Assembly (NCBI GenBank): GCA_013911465.1
Contig: JACETE010000006.1
Span: forward strand, 1 to 32,252
Origin: Candidatus Poseidoniales archaeon
GTDB lineage: Archaea; Thermoplasmatota; Poseidoniia; Poseidoniales; Poseidoniaceae
Length of the DNA: 32,252 bases
Direction of reading: 5' to 3'
Under the pieces are notes generated by a model. The model did not search any database and was not told where the DNA came from. It was given only the letters and a program-made list of their open reading frames with translations. Made by a program: the position numbers and the translations under genes. Shown in pieces: positions 1 through 8,457 of the stretch (positions are counted from its first letter, which is position 1; each line of letters starts with the position of its first letter).

Positions 1-1
1 A

Positions 2-1219
2 ATCACTGGTTATTCAGTAGGTCTCAAACTTCATGCCCATGACTTCGAAGATCCTACTCAAACAATCTTACGCAACGCTTCAATCAATTCGGTTGAGGCA
101 GCTTCTGTTGAATACTTTGATGTCCGATTTGAATCTTCATCTCTACTTGGTAATCTATCCGTCTCAAGTAGCGTGATTGATGCTATCGATTCGACTCTCT
201 CTGGTTCGACATCCATCGATACGGATGGTATGGTCAACGAGTGGTCCACGCATTCGATTCGCGCCTCCCTCAATGGAGATGTTGTGGAAGCAACATTCAC
301 AATTTCATCCGACCTACTTACTGACCCAATTGAATTCACAGGTTCATTTGTTGATATCGAAATGCTTCATACAAGGTCACTTGCCGATGCATCAACATCA
401 ATTATTGAGGCTACGGTTTTGGTTTTATCAGCCCAGAGTCTTGCCAGCACTGAGGTGTTCCCAATTGGTTCAGACGCACAACAAAATGTTGTCATCAATC
501 TCCAACCAAATACGCCCCCTGCTCTTTCAATCACGGCACCATATTCTGGGCAACGTTACATGGAAACGATTCCTGTAGAGGTCTCGTTAACAGTGATGGA
601 TGATACGACCGAATCTGATGAAATCGTGCTGAATTGGTTTGTCTATGATGCCCAGAACCAACTTGTGAAGGAAGGTATTGCATCTTCAAACCAGTTCAAC
701 ATTACCTCTCTTGATACCGGTCTCTTCGTCGTTCAGGTAGTGGCTTCAGACAACCTCGGACTTACAACCTTGGCAGAAGTAGATATCGAGATAACCCAAC
801 TTGATACAGATGGAGATTGGGTTTCAACATGCAATTCAGAAACCTGGTTCGATGCAACAGCAGGATTGCAATGTGGCCCGGATATTTATGACCCAGACGA
901 TGACAACGATGGTCGCTTGGATACGAATGACGTCTGGCCCAAAGATCCGTGTGCATGGATTGACACCGATGAAGATGGACAACCTGATCGTATTGATTGT
1001 CCACCCGGCTTCACAACATTGTTGTTTGAAGATCAAGATGATGATGGAGACGGGACTCCTGATGAGTTGGAAGGTACTTCTCTCGGTGAGTCCGAAGACA
1101 ATGCCACTCCATTGATTTTGATTGGATCGATCGTGATTCTTCTTCTCGTTGTTTTCTTCATTCGAGTTCGTGGCGGTGGGCCGAAAACACTGGGCGAGAT
1201 CGATGAGCGAATGCTCTGA
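2..1219 (+). CDS. Secreted/membrane-anchored surface protein, 5' truncated by window; Asp-rich thrombospondin-type-3-like Ca-binding stretch and C-terminal TM anchor
   Basis: Frame is open from base 2 (ITGYSVGLKLHAHDFEDP...) through the listed ORF at 173; DPDDDNDGRLDTNDVWPKDPCAWIDTDEDGQPD... motif; C-terminal LILIGSIVILLLVVFFIRVRGGG TM segment. Confidence 0.8.
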   Translation: MTGYSVGLKLHAHDFEDPTQTILRNASINSVEAASVEYFDVRFESSSLLGNLSVSSSVIDAIDSTLSGSTSIDTDGMVNEWSTHSIRASLNGDVVEATFTISSDLLTDPIEFTGSFVDIEMLHTRSLADASTSIIEATVLVLSAQSLASTEVFPIGSDAQQNVVINLQPNTPPALSITAPYSGQRYMETIPVEVSLTVMDDTTESDEIVLNWFVYDAQNQLVKEGIASSNQFNITSLDTGLFVVQVVASDNLGLTTLAEVDIEITQLDTDGDWVSTCNSETWFDATAGLQCGPDIYDPDDDNDGRLDTNDVWPKDPCAWIDTDEDGQPDRIDCPPGFTTLLFEDQDDDGDGTPDELEGTSLGESEDNATPLILIGSIVILLLVVFFIRVRGGGPKTLGEIDERML

Positions 1220-1228
1220 GGTGAGATC

Positions 1229-1756
1229 ATGCTACCGAGTGCAGAACCTGTTGCTCTTGCAATGGTTCTCATCCTCTGTGGGATTGTGATCTGGGATGCT
1301 TGGTGGCTCACCCGCCAACATCGCGATATTCCCGAATATGGTCATCTCCCGAACAATGGATTTGCATGGAAAAGTGAACGTAGCCATGAGATGTTTCGAC
1401 AATGGGCGAATCTAGGTTCGATGGCAGCAATGATGGCTTTGCCTTGGGGTTTTGCTTCTTTTTCCAACACACCGATTGTATACGTTATTGTCTGGGACGT
1501 ATTGCTTGGGTTGCATATTATTTCGCTCTTGGTGCCAAAGCGCTATGCTGTTACCTCTACCCACCTTTTTGCGGATGGGCAACGGTATGAATGGAGCAGA
1601 CTCGTCCTTGCAAAACGTCAACCAAAGCATCGAATCATGCTCCTTCGAAAGGGCTGGGGTCCATTTGGGCCTCTTCCTCTCGGTGGAGATCGAGCAGACC
1701 TCGACATTGCAGCTGAAAAAATCATTGAAGTTCTTCATCCTGATCAAGAGGAATGA
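1229..1756 (+). CDS. Membrane protein with 2-3 predicted TM helices and possible bacterial PH-like C-terminal domain
   Basis: Hydrophobic N-terminal segments, then YAVTSTHLFADGQRYEWSRLVLAKRQPKHRIMLLRKGWGPFG, resembling a bPH/DUF5673-like fold; starts 9 nt after the previous stop. Confidence 0.65.
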   Translation: MLPSAEPVALAMVLILCGIVIWDAWWLTRQHRDIPEYGHLPNNGFAWKSERSHEMFRQWANLGSMAAMMALPWGFASFSNTPIVYVIVWDVLLGLHIISLLVPKRYAVTSTHLFADGQRYEWSRLVLAKRQPKHRIMLLRKGWGPFGPLPLGGDRADLDIAAEKIIEVLHPDQEE

Positions 1757-1796
1757 TGAGGGGTATTGCTAAGTGATTCCTTGATGTGTTCAGGGC

Positions 1797-2237
1797 ATGG
1801 AATGGGCGCGTAGTGGCGATGACGTTGTTGTGGTACTGGAACCTGGTGAAGAGATTCATACTTCGCTTCGAAACCTTGCGGATGAACTTGGGATAAATGG
1901 TGCAGTCATCACAAGCGGAATTGGGCGTACCATGAATTCTACATTTGGATACATGGATGAAACGTTCACATATCATCGTCGTTGTCTTGAACAACCCGCT
2001 GAACTCGTTACGTTGCAAGGCAATCTTGCAAGGCATGAAGATGGTTCGGCATTTACTCACCTACACGCAACCTTTGCTGACGATGAATTTGTAACAAAGT
2101 CAGGTCATATGTTTGAGGCAACCGTCTTTGTCGTAGCAGAAATACACATGCGAATAATGTCAAAAATTGTAATGACACGATGCCCAATGATCGATGGTGA
2201 ATTTGTGGAATTAAAACTCCAAAATCGGGACCCTTAA
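1797..2237 (+). CDS. PPC/DUF296 domain protein (AT-hook-associated PCC domain family)
   Basis: LEPGEEIHTSLRNLADELGINGAVITSGIGRT...TLQGNLARHEDGSAFTHLHATFADDEFVTKSGHMFEATVFVVAE; conserved HLHxxxxD...GH pattern of PPC domains. Confidence 0.8.
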   Translation: MEWARSGDDVVVVLEPGEEIHTSLRNLADELGINGAVITSGIGRTMNSTFGYMDETFTYHRRCLEQPAELVTLQGNLARHEDGSAFTHLHATFADDEFVTKSGHMFEATVFVVAEIHMRIMSKIVMTRCPMIDGEFVELKLQNRDP

Positions 2238-2261
2238 ATGGGGTCGAGATGGTGGTAATGC

Positions 2262-4382
2262 ATGGCTCAAGGAGGCGATGAAAAAACTCGCAATTCGGGC
2301 CGAGTAGCATGGTTGGCTGAGCAGATCGCTCATCACTCAGATATGTACTACAATCAAGCGAAAACAGAAATTTCAGATTCTGAATTCGATGCTCTATGGG
2401 ACGAATTGAAACAACTTGCTCCTGACCACCCCCAACTGCAAAGAGTCGGTGCTGAAATCGATCCTGGTACAGTGAAGGTCGATCACATGTTTCCTATGCG
2501 TTCTCTCAACAAAGGCACAAACGATGACGATATCGCCCATTTCGTTACGGAATCTTCTTTGGAATCAACACGATTCATTTCCCAACCAAAGTTGGACGGC
2601 TCTGCATTATCCTTGGAGTATAGAAAAGGCAGACTCGTCCGAGCAGCAACCCGTGGTAGTGGAGATAGGGGGGAGGACGTGACGAAGAATGCGAGAAGAG
2701 TTGAGAATGTCCCACACACTCTGGGTGTAGAAGTGGATGTTCACATTCGCGGTGAGGTTGTCATGAGATTGGCGGTCTTTGAAGAGAAGTATCGCACCAT
2801 TTCTCCTAATCCAAGGAACCTTGCTGCGGGAGCATTACGTCAGAAAAATGCAGACGGTAAAGCGAATGCAAGTGATTTGGTTTTTCTTGCATACGATGCT
2901 AAGTTCCCTTCTGAAGCAGATCGTCACCCCGATTCGGTTTCACCCCCGAGCGAGAATTTTGATAGTGCAATTCTAGAGTGGTTAAGTGAAACAGCAGGGG
3001 TTGAACCTGCTCCTTGGGTTGTCCACGATTCGGGTTCAGAAGATGCATCCATTGAATCTCTTTGTCAAGAAACACGAACATGGAGCAAGGGACGAGAATC
3101 GTACAGTTTCGAGATCGATGGGCTTGTTTTCAAAGTCGATGATCTTGAAAAGCGGGATCTGCTCGGCATGACAGCACATCATCCAAGGTGGGCTCTTGCA
3201 TGGAAATTCCCTCCAGAGGAAGCAACATCCGTTCTGCTTGACGTTGATTGGCAAACTGGACGTACAGGCACAATCACTCCTGTTGCTCGGATTGCTCCGC
3301 AACGAGTTGGAGGGGTTACAGTTGAGAATACGACGCTTCACAATCTAGGCGAAGTTCAGCGCTTGGATATTCAAATCGGTGACAAGATTCGTATTGTACG
3401 TCGAGGCGATGTCATCCCAAAGATCGAAGCAGGTCTTGGTGTAGCCACACAAAGTGATGTTGATGGTAGAACACATGCTGATGGTGAACCATTCACAGGA
3501 GGATTACCAGAACGACGCCAGATTACTCCTCCCGATTCATGCCCTGCTTGCGCAGGACCAATCGAAATTGAAGGGGCATTCATTCGCTGTACGGATGTCC
3601 AATGTTCGGCCCGACTCGGACGAAGCATCCTGTACTATTGCAGGGCATTGGAAATGGATGGTATTGGGGAGAAGCTTGTCGAACAACTCATCGAAGAAGG
3701 TCTGATTTCAAGCATCCCAGATTTGTATCGTCTTGATCAACCAATGTTGCTTTCCCTCGATCGGATGGGACAAAAATCTGCGGACAATGTACTTAGCGAA
3801 ATTGGAAAAAGCCGCTCGATGGCATTTTCAAAATTTTTGAGTGCCCTTGGATTACCGGGGATTGGCCCAGAACTTGCGACCTCGATCTCGAACCACTTTG
3901 GGGTCCCCGCACAACTTCTACAGTGGGTTGATGTTGCATTAACAGATGCTTCACGCCTTTCAGAATTAACATCGATTGATGGTGTGGGAGACATTGTTGC
4001 TCTACAACTTCGTGATGGAATCCAATTGAGAAGAGAAATGGTTGACGATCTTCTCTCCCTACTTTCCATTCAACAGGAGGAGCGAATTGCTGAAGGCGGA
4101 ATGTTCGATGGCATGACGTTTTGTGTCACAGGTACGCTCACAGAACCAAGAAAAAGCATTCAAGCACGAATTAAAGCGGCTGGAGGCAAGGTTGTGGGAA
4201 GTGTCTCTGGTAATCTCTCTGTTTTGATTGCAGGAGAAAATGCAGGCTCAAAACTCGCTAAAGCTGAGAAATTGGGCGTTCAGGTATGGGACGAAGAGAC
4301 ACTACTTGGCCGAATTTCAGGCCAACCAGAAGAGCAGGAATCATCTTCGCCTGCGAGCCAACCAACATTGTTCGATTATTGA
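2262..4382 (+). CDS. ligA: NAD+-dependent DNA ligase LigA
   Basis: Domain Ia-like YYNQAKTEISDSEFDALWDELKQL; active-site KLDG (QPKLDGSALSLEYRKGRLVRAATRGSGDRGEDVT); Cys4 zinc finger CPAC...CTDVQC; HhH region; C-terminal BRCT (FDGMTFCVTGTLTEPRKSIQARIKAAGGKVVGSVS). Confidence 0.96.
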   Translation: MAQGGDEKTRNSGRVAWLAEQIAHHSDMYYNQAKTEISDSEFDALWDELKQLAPDHPQLQRVGAEIDPGTVKVDHMFPMRSLNKGTNDDDIAHFVTESSLESTRFISQPKLDGSALSLEYRKGRLVRAATRGSGDRGEDVTKNARRVENVPHTLGVEVDVHIRGEVVMRLAVFEEKYRTISPNPRNLAAGALRQKNADGKANASDLVFLAYDAKFPSEADRHPDSVSPPSENFDSAILEWLSETAGVEPAPWVVHDSGSEDASIESLCQETRTWSKGRESYSFEIDGLVFKVDDLEKRDLLGMTAHHPRWALAWKFPPEEATSVLLDVDWQTGRTGTITPVARIAPQRVGGVTVENTTLHNLGEVQRLDIQIGDKIRIVRRGDVIPKIEAGLGVATQSDVDGRTHADGEPFTGGLPERRQITPPDSCPACAGPIEIEGAFIRCTDVQCSARLGRSILYYCRALEMDGIGEKLVEQLIEEGLISSIPDLYRLDQPMLLSLDRMGQKSADNVLSEIGKSRSMAFSKFLSALGLPGIGPELATSISNHFGVPAQLLQWVDVALTDASRLSELTSIDGVGDIVALQLRDGIQLRREMVDDLLSLLSIQQEERIAEGGMFDGMTFCVTGTLTEPRKSIQARIKAAGGKVVGSVSGNLSVLIAGENAGSKLAKAEKLGVQVWDEETLLGRISGQPEEQESSSPASQPTLFDY

Positions 4383-4439
4383 GAAATTTTCCGTCGCGAA
4401 GAACGAACATTCTTAACAAGATTCGTCTAATTTTACCTT

Positions 4440-6950
4440 ATGCAACTGAAGGCCATCCTTCTCTCAACCATCGTTGCTATGGTCATGCTTTCGCCGATTA
4501 TTGAGGCAAATTCGAGTGGTAAACACAACTCCTCCGCGAGTTGTGGTTGCCATGGTAGTAGCGCTTCCGTCACCATTTCGGAGAACTTTCCCTCCACATA
4601 TATTGCAGGGCAATCCTATTCCATTCAAGTTTCCGTGTCCGGTGGCGTATCAGGCTCACAAGGAGGTTTCAATGTTGAAGTGGACAAAGGTTCACTATCG
4701 ACAGCAGGGAATTCAGGTGTGAAGGTCAGTGGAAAGTCGATAACACACGCCAACAAAGCAAGTCGGACATGGTCGTTCGACTGGATCAGTCCATCATCGG
4801 GAAGCGGATCTGTGACCGTCAACATCGCTGGAATGACGGCAAATGGCGCCAATGGAAACAGTGGTGATGCTTGGACTACGGCCATCTTGACCATCACAGA
4901 AACCGTTGTATCCACGAACACTCCCCCAACCGTTTCAAATGTTCAAATCACTCCTTCAGGTGCAACGTCAGCGGATGACCTGACTCTTGCCTATGATTTC
5001 AACGATCAAGACATCGGAGATACAGAATCAGGCACAACAATCCATTGGTCAAAAAATGGAGTGCATCAAACACAACACGATGGATTAATGATGCTATCAA
5101 AAATCCACACAACAAGAAATGATGATTGGAGTGTATCGGTAACTCCGAGCGATGGTGAAGATTTTGGAACAACTCAATCCTCCAACATCATCATTGTACT
5201 CAATGCCCCACCAACCATCAGCTCCTCGCTTCTAGCGCCAACAACTCCGACTTCTGACGACGATATTACTGCCTCAACATTTGGTCAAAGCGACGAGGAT
5301 GGAGATGCATTGACGTTTGAATACCGTTGGTATCTTGAGGGCACATTGCAAGAGAACCTCAACGATGTTGACGTTCTTCCATCGCTTGCTACCAGAAGCG
5401 GAGACACTTGGATGGTTGAAATTCGGGCCTACGATGGGGAAGACTATTCCACTTGGGTGAGTTCAAACCCTATCTCTGTAGGTCAGCAAACATCAAACAA
5501 TGCTCCAACCGTAGATTCAATTGCGATTTCTCCAACCAATCCAACAACAACAGATACCCTTGTAGCAACCTCGACATCATCCGATGCAGATATGGATTCC
5601 ATCACCATTACTGAATATCAGTGGCGAAGGAATGGGGAACTTGTAGGAATTACAACTTCTACGGTTGACCCAGTATCGACCAACAAAGGGGAATCTTGGA
5701 GTGTTGAAGCACGATCCTTTGACGGAACAGATTGGTCTTCTTGGGTGACATCTTCCTCCATCCAAATCCTAAACTCCGTTCCAAATCTAGAATCTGCATC
5801 CATTAGTGCGGCAGAAGTAACGACGGACGAAAACATTAGTGTTAGCTCTACCATGAGCGATGCTGATGGAGATTCACTGACCATGTCCATCAAATGGTAT
5901 CTCGATGGAACGTTACAACCGGAATACAATAATCAAGTAATGTTATCAGCACAATTAACCAACAAAGGAGACATTTGGACTTCAGTGGTTGAAGCATTCG
6001 ATGGTTTCGAAACAAGCATAACTAGCCAAACGTTCACAGTTCAAATTCTAAATTCAGAACCTACAATCTCCCTCGAACTCGATGATGAAGTTACATCACA
6101 AGACATTCTCACACTCGATGCGCTTGTCGCTGATAGCGATGAGGATGTTATCGAAACCGTATCCGTTACATGGTATCGCAATGGATTCCGCGAGAGTTCG
6201 CTCGACAATACAACAACTGTTCCATCAACATATCTTGGCCCAGGTCAAGAATGGAGCGTTGAAATGGCAGTCACCGATGGCGAAGTCATTGTTGTTTCCG
6301 AAGCCTCCGTCATCATTGACAATGCACCTCCACTTGCTGTGATTTCAGTCTTAACCGATGATTTGTATGCTGGTGAACGCGTTCACCTTTCAGGAACTCA
6401 ATCGACAGATCCAGACAATGCGATTGTTCGGTACCAATGGATGTGGCCTGGTGGAGGGGCCTCTGGAATTGAGACCTCGTTTCTGATGCCATTAACCGGG
6501 ACAATCGACGTCGTGCTTTCAGTAACGGATGCATCAGGTGCAAGCAATTCGACAACATTGACGCTGACGTCAAGTTCGCCATTACCGTGCCCAAATCTAA
6601 CCTCGATTGTCTCTGGGAACGATGTTTCGTTGGAATGGACATGGACATCACCTGAACAGGCCTTGTTCGAGATAACTCGAAATGGCGTGATCATTGGCGT
6701 TACGAATTCGACAATCTTCGCCGACACACCAAGTTTGACTGGCACTTCGTCCTACCAGATTCAAACCTACATTGATGACAGAATACTCGAATCTTCATGT
6801 CAATCACCATCGGCGGATGTGATCATTGAATCATCGGTTACTGATTTTGAAGAAGGTCCGTCTTCCGTCGCAGGTCTTGGTTTAGGTTCAATTTACGTTC
6901 TTCTTGGTATACTCCTTCTTGTTTCAGCTACTCTAAGACGAGGTGACTAA
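4440..6950 (+). CDS. Secreted surface protein: signal peptide, CxCH-containing Reeler/'choice-of-anchor V'-like domain, about five Ig/PKD-like repeats, C-terminal TM anchor
   Basis: N-terminal signal MQLKAILLSTIVAMVMLSPIIEA; SCGCHG motif; domain ends SRTWSFDWISPSSGSGSVTVNIAGMTANGANGNSGDAWTTAILTI; repeated 'AP(P)T...D.D.D.L....W..NG....' units; C-terminal GLGLGSIYVLLGILLLVSATLRRGD. Confidence 0.85.
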   Translation: MQLKAILLSTIVAMVMLSPIIEANSSGKHNSSASCGCHGSSASVTISENFPSTYIAGQSYSIQVSVSGGVSGSQGGFNVEVDKGSLSTAGNSGVKVSGKSITHANKASRTWSFDWISPSSGSGSVTVNIAGMTANGANGNSGDAWTTAILTITETVVSTNTPPTVSNVQITPSGATSADDLTLAYDFNDQDIGDTESGTTIHWSKNGVHQTQHDGLMMLSKIHTTRNDDWSVSVTPSDGEDFGTTQSSNIIIVLNAPPTISSSLLAPTTPTSDDDITASTFGQSDEDGDALTFEYRWYLEGTLQENLNDVDVLPSLATRSGDTWMVEIRAYDGEDYSTWVSSNPISVGQQTSNNAPTVDSIAISPTNPTTTDTLVATSTSSDADMDSITITEYQWRRNGELVGITTSTVDPVSTNKGESWSVEARSFDGTDWSSWVTSSSIQILNSVPNLESASISAAEVTTDENISVSSTMSDADGDSLTMSIKWYLDGTLQPEYNNQVMLSAQLTNKGDIWTSVVEAFDGFETSITSQTFTVQILNSEPTISLELDDEVTSQDILTLDALVADSDEDVIETVSVTWYRNGFRESSLDNTTTVPSTYLGPGQEWSVEMAVTDGEVIVVSEASVIIDNAPPLAVISVLTDDLYAGERVHLSGTQSTDPDNAIVRYQWMWPGGGASGIETSFLMPLTGTIDVVLSVTDASGASNSTTLTLTSSSPLPCPNLTSIVSGNDVSLEWTWTSPEQALFEITRNGVIIGVTNSTIFADTPSLTGTSSYQIQTYIDDRILESSCQSPSADVIIESSVTDFEEGPSSVAGLGLGSIYVLLGILLLVSATLRRGD
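4917..6320 (+). repeat. About five tandem diverged ~90-100-aa Ig/PKD-like repeats within the 4440-6950 CDS
   Basis: Recurrent units beginning NTPPTVSN, NAPPTISS, NAPTVDS, NSVPNLES, NSEPTISL, each with SDxDxDxxxxxxxxWYxxG and GxxWxVxxxAxDG motifs. Boundaries approximate. Confidence 0.7.
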
Positions 6951-6952
6951 CC

Positions 6953-7909
6953 ATGCGCTCAAAACTCGTACTATTGGTCGTAGTTTCATTACTAATCCCA
7001 TTTCATGCAAGCGGAAATCCAGGTGGTGTTGGCAATGGGTTGGAAGATATGCAGTGTGGGGGCGCTTGCCATGGGGATGCCAATCAGAACGCGACATCAA
7101 ATCTGCAACTGAGTTTGCAAACGGCAGGTACGGTTTGGGTTGGGCAACCTGCTGAAGTTACCGTTCAGATCTCTGGCTTCGACTCATCTCACGATATCGA
7201 TCAGATTGGAATCTTCCTTCTCTCTTCCACCAATGCAAACGGTGACATTCCAACCACGGATGGTTGGGACATTCTCTCGGACGGGATGGGCGGTTCAAAC
7301 AATTATGTTGAGTACTCCTCGATTGAATCAACAACATTAACGCATTCTTGGATCCTTAGAGCAGATGAAATAGGAGACAAAACATTGTACGTCTCTGTCC
7401 ATCATGGTGACAATTCAGGGTCTGATTCAGGGCGACCGTTCTTTGGTGTTTCACAAGCATTCTCAATCACCATCGAACCAATTCCAGAAAATTTGCAACG
7501 AATAAACCCCGATTACAAGCCGCCAACATCTAGAGAGGTTGGTGAATCCACTGAATTGTGTGTACAAACCACTGCTGCAAGCAGTGTTGTGATTGAATGG
7601 CGTGAACCATCTGGATCGAGTTCGCAGTTGATAACAACTCAAAATGGAGATTGTTGGAAGGCAATATTGCCTACTGCAACAACCACTTCAACCATTGAAT
7701 GGCGGGCAATTCTGGATGGAGAAGGACCCCAACAGACAACCCCATGGTTCTCGATGACAAGTGTTGAACCAACTTGGGAAGCGGATGAAACAGCACTGTT
7801 ACTCCAATCAATTGCCCATCTTGTTCTCTTCTTTGGAGTGGTAATCTTGGTTCGAAAACCAAAACGAAAGGAAGATGAATTCAAGAATTATTTGGAGGAG
7901 AGCATATGA
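6953..7909 (+). CDS. Secreted membrane-anchored protein with CxxxCH motif; sister of upstream CxCH protein
   Basis: Signal peptide MRSKLVLLVVVSLLIPFHASG; MQCGGACHGD; beta-rich domain with VSVHHGDNSGSDSGRPFFGVS; C-terminal TM LLLQSIAHLVLFFGVVILVRKPKRK. Confidence 0.82.
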   Translation: MRSKLVLLVVVSLLIPFHASGNPGGVGNGLEDMQCGGACHGDANQNATSNLQLSLQTAGTVWVGQPAEVTVQISGFDSSHDIDQIGIFLLSSTNANGDIPTTDGWDILSDGMGGSNNYVEYSSIESTTLTHSWILRADEIGDKTLYVSVHHGDNSGSDSGRPFFGVSQAFSITIEPIPENLQRINPDYKPPTSREVGESTELCVQTTAASSVVIEWREPSGSSSQLITTQNGDCWKAILPTATTTSTIEWRAILDGEGPQQTTPWFSMTSVEPTWEADETALLLQSIAHLVLFFGVVILVRKPKRKEDEFKNYLEESI

Positions 7910-8457
7910 TTGAAGCAGCCACATTTCACGTTATGACGACTGAACTCGTAGTCGGCTCGTTTGCCCTTGCAGGATTTTGTTTCGTCCTACATTCATTCTT
8001 TACGTTCCAAAACCAAGAAAGTCAGTTCATCAAAATGATGGATACAACTGCTCATGTCGCCTTGCTTTTCGGCCTTCTCGCTCTACCGTTTGCCATTCTT
8101 TCTGGCCTTGAATCTACATCGAGTGGAGCTCATACATCGCCTCTTCTGGCCAACAAAATGCTCCTCTCAACTGCTGGAGGCGGGCTTGCATTGGGTGTTC
8201 TGTTCACCCGTTGGAGAATGGGTGACGACACCTCCTCTCGTCATCTTCACAATGCCTTTGGTTCGATCTCAACAGGCTGTATGCTCCTTACTGCATCGCT
8301 CGGAGGAACCTATTCAAGGGCCGATTCACTTACCGAATTTTTACCATTCGTTAAGGAGAACACGCTCTTACTTCCGGCATGGATGAGCATCATCGTAATT
8401 CTACTGATTTTTGGCGCACTTATTGTACGTCAAACATCAGCCGTAAAGCATGGATGA
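7906..8457 (+). CDS. Multi-TM (about 4-5) membrane protein with several His residues, possibly DUF2231/b-type-haem-like
   Basis: ATGA overlap with the upstream gene; hydrophobic helices with H in FHVMTTELVVGSFALAGFCFVLHS, TAHVALLFGLLALPFAILSG, GAHTSPLLANK, RHLHNAFGSISTGCMLL. Family assignment is tentative. Confidence 0.7.
   Translation: MIEAATFHVMTTELVVGSFALAGFCFVLHSFFTFQNQESQFIKMMDTTAHVALLFGLLALPFAILSGLESTSSGAHTSPLLANKMLLSTAGGGLALGVLFTRWRMGDDTSSRHLHNAFGSISTGCMLLTASLGGTYSRADSLTEFLPFVKENTLLLPAWMSIIVILLIFGALIVRQTSAVKHG

Noticed and set aside
4917-6320. Nucleotide-level tandem repeat or CRISPR-like array
   Set aside because: The periodicity is at protein-domain level (~280-300 bp units) and strongly diverged in DNA.
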